Assembly: GCA_964526435.1 (NCBI GenBank)
Contig: CAZGIC010000081.1
Location: 1 to 10,779, forward strand
Length of the DNA: 10,779 nt
Direction of reading: 5' to 3'
From: Gallispira sp964526435
GTDB lineage: Bacteria > Bacillota > Clostridia > Lachnospirales > CAG-274
The translations under genes were made by a program, and so were the position numbers. Below the pieces are notes generated by a model. It ran no database searches. It was given only the letters and a program-made list of their open reading frames with translations, and was not told the origin of the DNA. Positions 5,681 through 10,779 of the stretch are shown here, piece by piece. Positions within the stretch are counted from its first letter, which is position 1, and the number at the start of each line of letters is the position of its first letter.

Positions 5681-5703
5681 TACAAAATGCAGAACGACTG
5701 CAT
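5681..5703 (-). promoter_or_regulatory. Leader hairpin near the 5' end of the rpsT transcript
   Basis: On the minus strand ATGCAG (5698-5703) and CTGCAT (5687-5692) form a perfect 6-bp stem with a 5-nt loop, followed by TTTTGT. It lies about 13 nt inside the expected transcript. It could stabilise the 5' end or act as a weak attenuator; the stem is short, so regulation is only a guess. Confidence 0.35.
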
Positions 5704-5722
5704 CATCAAATCACACTAGAAT

Positions 5723-5751
5723 AGTATAAACCATTTTTTATTCTTTGTCAA
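5723..5751 (-). promoter_or_regulatory. Sigma-A promoter of rpsT
   Basis: TTGACA (5746-5751) and TATACT (5723-5728) are spaced by 17 nt, eleven of twelve consensus bases, as expected for a strongly expressed ribosomal protein gene. The -35 box abuts the gpr -35 box on the other strand. Confidence 0.82.
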
Positions 5752-5781
5752 TGAATATTTTATATTTTTTTATTAAAACTA
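5752..5781 (+). promoter_or_regulatory. Sigma-G/sigma-F-type sporulation promoter of gpr
   Basis: TGAATA (5752-5757) matches the forespore sigma-G -35 element, and AAAACTA (5775-5781), 17 nt later, resembles the -10 consensus CATACTA at five of seven positions. A start near 5788 leaves a short leader before the GGAG at 5801. In Bacillus, gpr is transcribed by sigma-F and sigma-G, which fits. No good sigma-A promoter is seen on this strand. Confidence 0.55.
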
Positions 5782-5812
5782 TTAATAAAAACAAAACACA
5801 GGAGATGGTAAA

Positions 5813-6787
5813 ATGAAATTTTCCCCTTACACAGATCTTGCCCTTGAAACGGCAGAAAACATATGCAGATCTGCCTCTGCCCCGGGTGTGGAAATGAGAA
5901 CAGAAGACTGTAGTCTTGAAGATACATTTGTAACCATTGTAAACATAACAAATGATGAGGGTGTAAAAGCTATGGGTAAGCCTGTAGGCACCTATGTAAC
6001 CATTGAAAGCAGTTTTATTAAGGAAAATGATATATCTGCCCATGAAGAAATTATTTCTGTCCTGAGCAGTCATATTAAAGAGCTCTGCCCCCATGACACA
6101 AAAACAATACTTGTAATAGGTCTTGGAAATTATCAGGTAACTCCTGACTCCCTTGGACCCAAAGTTGTAGATAAAATACTGGTCACAAGACACATTAAAG
6201 ACACAGTTCCCAGTGACATTAATAACTCTGTTTCCTCAGTTGCAGCCCTTGCCCCCGGAGTTATGGGAATGACAGGCATTGAAACCGTTGAAGTTGTAAA
6301 AGGAGTTTCTGACCATGTTAAGCCGGACCTTGTCATTGCCATAGATGCCCTTGCAGCAAGAAAGGTATCAAGAGTAAATTCCACAATACAGCTTTCCGAC
6401 ACAGGGGTTGCCCCAGGTGCAGGTGTAGGCAACAAAAGGAAAACAATAGATAAAGAAAATCTTGGAGTGCCCGTCATTGCCATAGGTGTACCTACAGTAG
6501 TCGATGCCGCCACAATGGCAAATGACACAATAGAAAGAGTTATAGAGGCTCTCTTAAAGGAAAGCGAAAAGGGAAGCAATTTTTACAATATGCTTATGGA
6601 TACTTCAGAAGAAGAAAAATACACTCTTATAAAAGAAGTTCTTGACCCCTATTCAGAAAATATGTTTGTCACACCAAAGGAAGTTGATGCCGTTATCGAT
6701 AATCTTGTAAACATAATTGCCAACAGCATAAATATCGCCCTCCACCCTGGTATAAATATAGAAGATATAAACAGATATAAGTTTTAA
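5813..6787 (+). CDS. gpr: Germination protease GPR (spore endopeptidase)
   Basis: A 324-residue GPR, the atypical aspartic-type protease that degrades small acid-soluble spore proteins at germination. It is made in the developing forespore as an inactive zymogen that trims its own N-terminus. The N-terminal YTDLALETAENI resembles the propeptide region, followed by GVEMRTEDCSLEDTFVTIV. The two catalytic-type aspartates are D112 in QVTPDSLGPKV and D178 in VIAIDALAARKVSRV; their 66-residue separation equals that of D127 and D193 in the Bacillus megaterium enzyme. APGVMGMTGIET and DTGVAPGAGVGNKRK are further family marks. Length is slightly shorter than the Bacillus protein. A GGAG site precedes the ATG and a forespore-type promoter lies upstream. 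Its presence is the best evidence that the organism forms endospores, which normally also need SASP genes elsewhere. Confidence 0.96.
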   Translation: MKFSPYTDLALETAENICRSASAPGVEMRTEDCSLEDTFVTIVNITNDEGVKAMGKPVGTYVTIESSFIKENDISAHEEIISVLSSHIKELCPHDTKTILVIGLGNYQVTPDSLGPKVVDKILVTRHIKDTVPSDINNSVSSVAALAPGVMGMTGIETVEVVKGVSDHVKPDLVIAIDALAARKVSRVNSTIQLSDTGVAPGAGVGNKRKTIDKENLGVPVIAIGVPTVVDAATMANDTIERVIEALLKESEKGSNFYNMLMDTSEEEKYTLIKEVLDPYSENMFVTPKEVDAVIDNLVNIIANSINIALHPGINIEDINRYKF

Positions 6788-6825
6788 AGTAACAAAGCAT
6801 GAAAACTTAAAACTGTCATAAATAA

Positions 6826-6859
6826 AAAAATCTGCCGCTCCTAAAAGCGACAGATTTTT
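6826..6859. terminator. Bidirectional terminator between gpr and secG
   Basis: AAAAATCTG (6826-6834) pairs with CAGATTTTT (6851-6859), and CGCT pairs with AGCG inside. The intervening position is a U-G pair on the minus strand but a C-A mismatch on the plus strand. T-runs follow on both strands. It therefore serves both convergent genes and is stronger for secG. Confidence 0.82.
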
Positions 6860-6910
6860 AATTTAACCAAGTGATTTACTAAAAACCCATTATTATAAAA
6901 TAAGCCAATA

Positions 6911-7159
6911 TCACACAAAATTACTTACAAGTACAAGTAAAATAAATATTACACCTACAACTTTAGTATAAAATTCAAGTCTGCCTTCAAGTGAATTCTT
7001 TCTATTCTTATCCCAGTAAGTCTGTCCTGCAGGACCTCCCATACCGCCCATAGCACTTGTAAATCCGGCAGCCTGCTTTTTCTGCATAAGAATTAAAGCA
7101 ACTAAAGCAAAACATGTAATAGCAATTAATATACAAACAATAATAAATGGTATACTCAT
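6911..7159 (-). CDS. secG: Preprotein translocase subunit SecG
   Basis: An 82-residue membrane protein of normal Firmicutes SecG length. Two hydrophobic helices (about 1-24 and 60-82) flank a central loop with LMQKKQAAGFTSAMGG and a Gly/Ala-rich segment, the family hallmark. SecG joins SecY and SecE in the translocon and assists SecA-driven export. The frame could begin earlier at 7180, but the ATG at 7159 has GGGAGGTG just upstream, which decides the start. It has its own extended -10 promoter and a terminator, so it is probably monocistronic. The rnr-smpB genes that often follow secG in Firmicutes are not here; gpr lies convergent instead. Confidence 0.92.
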   Translation of the reverse strand: MSIPFIIVCILIAITCFALVALILMQKKQAAGFTSAMGGMGGPAGQTYWDKNRKNSLEGRLEFYTKVVGVIFILLVLVSNFV

Positions 7160-7164
7160 AGTCA

Positions 7165-7172
7165 CACCTCCC
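7165..7172 (-). promoter_or_regulatory. Ribosome binding site deciding the secG start
   Basis: GGGAGGTG on the minus strand lies 5 nt before the ATG at 7159. An upstream in-frame start at 7180 would place this sequence inside the gene, so the shorter protein is preferred. Confidence 0.7.
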
Positions 7173-7197
7173 ATATACACCTTAACATATCTTAATT

Positions 7198-7226
7198 ACT
7201 ATAACACATAATCACATATTTTTCAA
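7198..7226 (-). promoter_or_regulatory. Sigma-A promoter of secG
   Basis: TTGAAA (7221-7226) and TATAGT (7198-7203) are separated by 17 nt, with a TGT extended -10 before TATAGT. It sits in the 75-nt gap after the response regulator stop, so secG does not depend on read-through from mutS2. Confidence 0.7.
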
Positions 7227-7234
7227 GAGTTTTT

Positions 7235-7933
7235 TTAACTTGGTACATTAAATTTGTAACCTACACTCCATATTGTCATTATGCTCCATGGGTCTTTTTT
7301 ATTAAGTTTTCCCCTTATTCTCTTAATATGCACATCAACTGTTCTTGTATCTCCAACAAATTCATAACCCCATATCTTATCAAGGAGTTTTTCTCTTGTA
7401 AACACTTGATTAGGATGCTGTGCAAGAAAACTTAAAAGTTCAAATTCCTTTGGCGGAAATGATATATCCTCCCCATGATAATTAACTAGATAAGTTCCCT
7501 GATTAATAACCATATTGGGATATACAATTTTCTTTACTTCATTTTCTCTTTTTGTATCATATCTTCTAAGTACAGCTTTAACCCTTGCCACAAGCTCCTT
7601 TGAATCAAAAGGCTTGACCATATAATCATCTGCTCCCATTTCAAGTCCGAGAACTTTGTCAAAGGTTTCTCCCTTTGCTGTAAGCATAATAATAGGAGTA
7701 TTGTTCAGCTGACGTATCTGTCTGCACACCTGATACCCATCAATTTCCGGAAGCATAATATCAAGAAGCACAATATGAGGTTCAAACTTTTTAAAAGCTT
7801 CCATAGCATCACTGCCGTTATGAACTTCATAAGTTTCATATCCTTCTTTTTCCATATATAAAGCAACCAGCTCTGCAATATGTGCATCATCATCAACAAT
7901 AAGCACCCTCAGCTTAGAGTTATTATTATCCAT
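7235..7933 (-). CDS. OmpR/PhoB-family response regulator
   Basis: A 232-residue two-component regulator. The receiver domain (about 7-120) has the acidic cluster D14-D15-D16, phosphoacceptor D58 in LLDIMLPEIDG, T85 in MLTAKG and K107 in VKPF, so it should be phosphorylatable. The winged-helix DNA-binding domain (about 135-230) shows FPPKEFELLSFLAQHPNQVFTREKLLDKIWG and DTRTVDVHIKRIRGKL, typical of OmpR/PhoB regulators. The ATG lies 15 nt after the mutS2 stop, with AAGGAG between, so the two genes are probably cotranscribed. No histidine kinase is adjacent in this window, so its partner and target genes are unknown. No specific member (PhoP, WalR, VanR) is indicated. Confidence 0.93.
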   Translation of the reverse strand: MDNNNSKLRVLIVDDDAHIAELVALYMEKEGYETYEVHNGSDAMEAFKKFEPHIVLLDIMLPEIDGYQVCRQIRQLNNTPIIMLTAKGETFDKVLGLEMGADDYMVKPFDSKELVARVKAVLRRYDTKRENEVKKIVYPNMVINQGTYLVNYHGEDISFPPKEFELLSFLAQHPNQVFTREKLLDKIWGYEFVGDTRTVDVHIKRIRGKLNKKDPWSIMTIWSVGYKFNVPS

Positions 7934-7948
7934 ATCCTTTTCTCCTTT

Positions 7949-10309
7949 TTACTTCAATTCCACAACTGTGACGCCTGCTTCACCCTCGCCATACTGTCCT
8001 AGGCGGTAACTCTTCACTCTCGGATTTCCTCTTAAGTATTCATGTACAGCTTTTCTCAATGCACCGGTTCCCTTTCCGTGTATAATTGTAACAGGTGATA
8101 TTCCTGCCAGATAGGCATCATCTATATACTTATCAAGTTTATCAATGGCTTCAAGGGCAAGCATACCTCTCAGATCAACCTCTGATGAAATATTGCTTCT
8201 CTTTTTTCTTGCAATATTTGTAGCAAATTTTTTAGGTGTATAGGTAATAGGTTCTTCACTTGTATCCAGGGATAAATCCTTTATATTAACAGTAATTGTC
8301 ATTATTCCTGCCTTTATTACCACATCTCCGTTTTTATTTGGGGGCACTGACACAATACCGCTCTGATTAAGAGAATGTATTTTCACCCTGTCACCTTTAA
8401 CAAGCTTTTCAGGTACTTTATAATTTCTTTCAGATTTAAGACGGCTTTCTGCCTTACTCATTTTATCCTTAAGCTTTACTCTCTGTTCTTCAAGCTCTTT
8501 TATGTTTATGCCGTCTTTCTGAAGTTTTCGCATTTCTTTAATAATAGCATCGGCTTCGTCCTTTGCATCGCTTATTATAGCCCTCGCCTTTTCATTGGCT
8601 TCCCTTATTATTTTTTCCCTCTGTGAGTCTAATTTATTTCTCTGTTTCTGAGCCTCAGCCTTAAGTCTTTGAGCTTCCTTTCTGTATTCCTCAGCCTTTT
8701 CCTGTTCTATAATAAGAGATTTCCTGCTTATTTCAAGATCAGTTATTACATCTTCAAATCTCAGATCCTCATGACTTAATACATCTTTAGCCTCATTTAT
8801 AATATACTCCGGCAGTCCAAGCCTTTGAGATATAGCAAAGGCATTACTCTTTCCCGGCACACCTATCAGAAGCTTATAGGTAGGTCTTAATGTTTCCACG
8901 TCAAACTCACAGGAGGCATTTTCAACTCCCTCTGTTGAGAGAGCAAATACCTTAAGTTCACTGTAGTGCGTTGTAACAGCCGTTCTTACTCCCAGTGCAT
9001 GAAGATACTTTATAATGGCAATAGCAAGAGCTGCACCTTCTGTAGGATCGGTTCCCGCACCAAGTTCATCTAAAAGCACAAGAGAATCAGGAGTAACACT
9101 GTCAAGTATTTTAACAATATTAGTCATATGCGATGAAAATGTACTTAAACTCTGTTCAATACTCTGTTCATCACCTATATCAGCAAATACATTGTCAAAA
9201 ACAGCAAGCTCCGAATTATCAAAAGCAGATATATGAAGTCCTGCCTGCCCCATAAGTGTAAACAAACCAATGGTTTTAAGACTTACAGTTTTTCCCCCTG
9301 TATTTGGACCCGTTATAAGAAGTGTGTTAAACTTTTTACCTAAATATATATCAGTAGGCACAACAGTTTTCGGATCCAGCAGAGGATGTCTTGCCTTTTT
9401 TATATTGATATATCCCTTTGTATTAAACTTTGGCTCAACACCTTTCATTTTTATTGAAAGCTCAGCCTTTGCAAAAACAAAATCTATATGTGCAAGAATA
9501 TCTGCATTTGAAAGTATTACATCTGAATTTTCTGCCACCTTTGAAGATAACAATGCCAGTATTCTTTCAATTTCCGCCTTTTCATTATTATGAAGTTCTT
9601 TTATTTTATTATTGAGCTGAACAACGCTTATAGGCTCAATAAACACTGTTGCTCCCGTTGATGACTGGTCGTGTATAAGTCCCGCAAAAGCATTTTTATA
9701 CTCCTGCTTTATAGGAACACAATACCTTTCATTTCTTATTGTTATTACAGCCTCCTGAAGCATATTCTTATATACGTTTGAATGAATAATGGAATTCAAC
9801 TGTTCCTTTATTCTGTCATTTGCTGTTTTTATATTGCGTCTTATTTCTCTAAGGGTTCTGGACGCATCATCTGCAATTTCATTAGGTGAAGGTATACATC
9901 TTTCAATTTCCCTTTCAAGATCGTTTACAGGCACAATTGAATTAAACTGAGGTTCCAGAATCGGGAAGTTGTCATTCTTGCTTTCACTTTTAGCATAATC
10001 CTTAGCTCTTCTTGAAACTCTAAGAAAATCACCTATCTTTATAAGCTCTTCAATATTAAGAACACCGCTTACATTTACTCTTTTAATATATTCCTCAACT
10101 GCTCTTAATCCGCCTAAACCCAGTGAACCTTTTTTTAGTATCATTGACACAGCTTCTGACGTTTCTTTCTGATTAAGTGTAATTATATCAATATCAGTAC
10201 TTGGCTTCAGCTCATCTATAATTGCCTTTCCCATATCAGAAGCTGCATATTGTCTTAGCATATCTATTATTTTGTTAAACTCCAAAACTCTCAGAGTCTT
10301 ACTGTCCAT
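7949..10309 (-). CDS. mutS2: MutS2 ATPase/endonuclease
   Basis: A 786-residue MutS2, close to the usual length. The order is an N-terminal MutS-type core and clamp (about 1-310), the ABC-type ATPase with Walker A GPNTGGKT (334-341) and Walker B LVLLDELGAGTDPTEGAAL, a long charged coiled coil (about 510-630), a KOW-like segment from KGDRVKI at 638, and a C-terminal Smr nuclease domain with VDLRG (711-715) and HGKGTGALR. It lacks the mismatch-recognition N-domain of MutS1. Members have been linked to suppressing recombination in Helicobacter and to splitting collided ribosomes in Bacillus subtilis. The frame opens at a TTG (10315), but GAAGGAG is 8 nt from the ATG at 10309 and only 2 nt from the TTG, so I use the ATG. 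The response regulator follows 15 nt downstream. Confidence 0.97.
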   Translation of the reverse strand: MDSKTLRVLEFNKIIDMLRQYAASDMGKAIIDELKPSTDIDIITLNQKETSEAVSMILKKGSLGLGGLRAVEEYIKRVNVSGVLNIEELIKIGDFLRVSRRAKDYAKSESKNDNFPILEPQFNSIVPVNDLEREIERCIPSPNEIADDASRTLREIRRNIKTANDRIKEQLNSIIHSNVYKNMLQEAVITIRNERYCVPIKQEYKNAFAGLIHDQSSTGATVFIEPISVVQLNNKIKELHNNEKAEIERILALLSSKVAENSDVILSNADILAHIDFVFAKAELSIKMKGVEPKFNTKGYINIKKARHPLLDPKTVVPTDIYLGKKFNTLLITGPNTGGKTVSLKTIGLFTLMGQAGLHISAFDNSELAVFDNVFADIGDEQSIEQSLSTFSSHMTNIVKILDSVTPDSLVLLDELGAGTDPTEGAALAIAIIKYLHALGVRTAVTTHYSELKVFALSTEGVENASCEFDVETLRPTYKLLIGVPGKSNAFAISQRLGLPEYIINEAKDVLSHEDLRFEDVITDLEISRKSLIIEQEKAEEYRKEAQRLKAEAQKQRNKLDSQREKIIREANEKARAIISDAKDEADAIIKEMRKLQKDGINIKELEEQRVKLKDKMSKAESRLKSERNYKVPEKLVKGDRVKIHSLNQSGIVSVPPNKNGDVVIKAGIMTITVNIKDLSLDTSEEPITYTPKKFATNIARKKRSNISSEVDLRGMLALEAIDKLDKYIDDAYLAGISPVTIIHGKGTGALRKAVHEYLRGNPRVKSYRLGQYGEGEAGVTVVELK

Positions 10310-10317
10310 ACTCAATA

Positions 10318-10324
10318 CTCCTTC
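10318..10324 (-). promoter_or_regulatory. Ribosome binding site deciding the mutS2 start
   Basis: GAAGGAG is 8 nt upstream of the ATG at 10309 and only 2 nt from the in-frame TTG at 10315, so the ATG is the likely start. Confidence 0.7.
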
Positions 10325-10327
10325 ATT

Positions 10328-10349
10328 AAAGCTATGCTTTTATAGCCTT
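10328..10349 (-). promoter_or_regulatory. Hairpin in the mutS2 leader
   Basis: On the minus strand AAGGCTAT (10342-10349) pairs with ATAGCTTT (10328-10335), 8 bp including one G-U pair, with a 6-nt loop. It sits just before the ribosome binding site and could modulate translation; no regulator is indicated. Confidence 0.35.
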
Positions 10350-10374
10350 CTCCTCTTTTAAATTTATCTGTATA

Positions 10375-10404
10375 TTTTTATTATTATAATTTACCTGCTG
10401 TCAA
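10375..10404 (-). promoter_or_regulatory. Possible promoter of the mutS2-response regulator unit
   Basis: TTGACA (10399-10404) is a perfect -35 box, but the -10 is ambiguous: TAAAAA at 18-nt spacing (10375-10380) or TAATAA at 15 nt. A TATAAT nearby is too close, at 10 nt. A promoter in this region is likely; the exact -10 is uncertain. Confidence 0.4.
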
Positions 10405-10733
10405 TACACTAAAGAAATTTTATTCTGTATTATATCTTTTTATTATTAAATATCATTAACTTATCCTATGGCAAATAGTGAACAATCTCCCATTTTCTAC
10501 ATTATAACATAATTTTGTTAAAAAAAGCAATAATCTATTATTAATATAAACTACATTTACTCTTTCGTAAAAAAATTTTAATATTATTACCATATTTTGT
10601 AAAATAAAATATTTTTCTTATATTTATAAACTTGATTTTACTTTATAATATTTATTGGAAATACCATTAACATTTCTTTAATGGCTTATTGCTTTGAATG
10701 ATCTATTACTTTTCACTTATGCAGCCAAGAGGT
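10405..10733. other. AT-rich intergenic stretch without a gene
   Basis: About 330 nt of very AT-rich sequence upstream of mutS2 with stops in all frames and no supportable coding region. The only structure noted is a 7-bp inverted repeat, CCATTAA/TTAATGG (10664-10684, 7-nt loop). A TATAAT at 10429-10434 on the minus strand has no good -35 partner. Confidence 0.6.
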
Positions 10734-10753
10734 GGCAGCTCGGCAGAGCTGTC
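10734..10753. repeat. GC-rich palindromic hairpin at the right window edge
   Basis: GGCAGCTC (10734-10741) pairs with GAGCTGTC (10746-10753), 8 bp with one G-T pair on the plus strand and a GGCA loop, flanked by AGAGGT and GGAGG. Its G+C content contrasts sharply with the surrounding DNA. It looks like a dispersed intergenic palindrome cut by the window edge. It is not a clear terminator, because five non-T bases separate the stem from the TTTTT run. Confidence 0.45.
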
Positions 10754-10779
10754 GGAGGATTTTTATAAACCGCACCAAT

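Noticed and set aside
5813..6579. Long minus-strand open frames antisense to gpr (5738-6193 and 6133-6579)
   Set aside because: They are shadow frames of a clear GPR gene, lack ribosome binding sites and have no family resemblance.
7204..7234. Terminator directly after the response regulator
   Set aside because: Only a weak, interrupted CAAG/CTTG pairing around a run of A is present; it cannot be supported as an intrinsic terminator.
10309..10330. Five-codon leader peptide before mutS2 (ATG AAG GAG TAT TGA)
   Set aside because: It has no ribosome binding site of its own, and its codons coincide with the mutS2 Shine-Dalgarno sequence.
10717..10779. Possible C-terminal end of a minus-strand gene entering from the right edge, with a stop at 10717-10719
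   Set aside because: Only about 20 codons are visible. They run through the GC-rich palindrome and the reading has no recognisable domain, so a repeat is the better explanation.

Overview
The window is AT-rich chromosomal DNA from an endospore-forming, low-G+C Gram-positive anaerobe, most likely of class Clostridia and perhaps a Lachnospiraceae-like lineage. The evidence is a germination protease gene (gpr), strong AGGAGG-type ribosome binding sites, near-consensus sigma-A promoters, a MutS2 with a C-terminal Smr domain, and a SecG and an OmpR-type regulator of Firmicutes type. No insertion sequence, CRISPR array, tRNA or rRNA gene was seen.

Layout. (1) Positions 60-2913, minus strand: one operon-like unit running from a FabK/nitronate-monooxygenase-type flavoprotein into three tandem SseB-family genes and ending at a terminator near 58-96. 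(2) Positions 2920-4956, plus strand: a three-gene unit from a consensus promoter, encoding a membrane-anchored NusG-domain-II protein, a Gx-transporter/HepS-I-type membrane protein and an ApbE flavinyltransferase lipoprotein. This set fits flavin-based electron transfer at the cell surface. (3) Positions 4984-5320, minus strand: no protein gene, but a perfect sigma-A promoter, about 300 nt of extensively self-complementary sequence and an intrinsic terminator. I call this an independent structured non-coding RNA and regard it as the most interesting item here. (4) Positions 5337-6859: rpsT (S20) on minus and gpr on plus, divergent, with their -35 elements back to back. The gpr promoter looks like the forespore sigma-G/sigma-F type. 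(5) Positions 6826-7226: secG on minus with its own promoter and terminator. (6) Positions 7235-10404: mutS2 followed 15 nt later by an OmpR/PhoB-type response regulator with no kinase beside it. (7) Positions 10405-10779: an AT-rich stretch with no gene, ending in a GC-rich hairpin that looks like a dispersed palindromic repeat.

The genes are mostly housekeeping: ribosome, secretion, ribosome or DNA quality control, and sporulation. Two accessory modules sit among them: the flavin/electron-transfer trio and the flavoprotein plus SseB triplet. The non-coding RNA candidate between apbE and rpsT is supported by promoter, terminator, nested helices and strand-specific G-U pairs, but I do not recognise its class.
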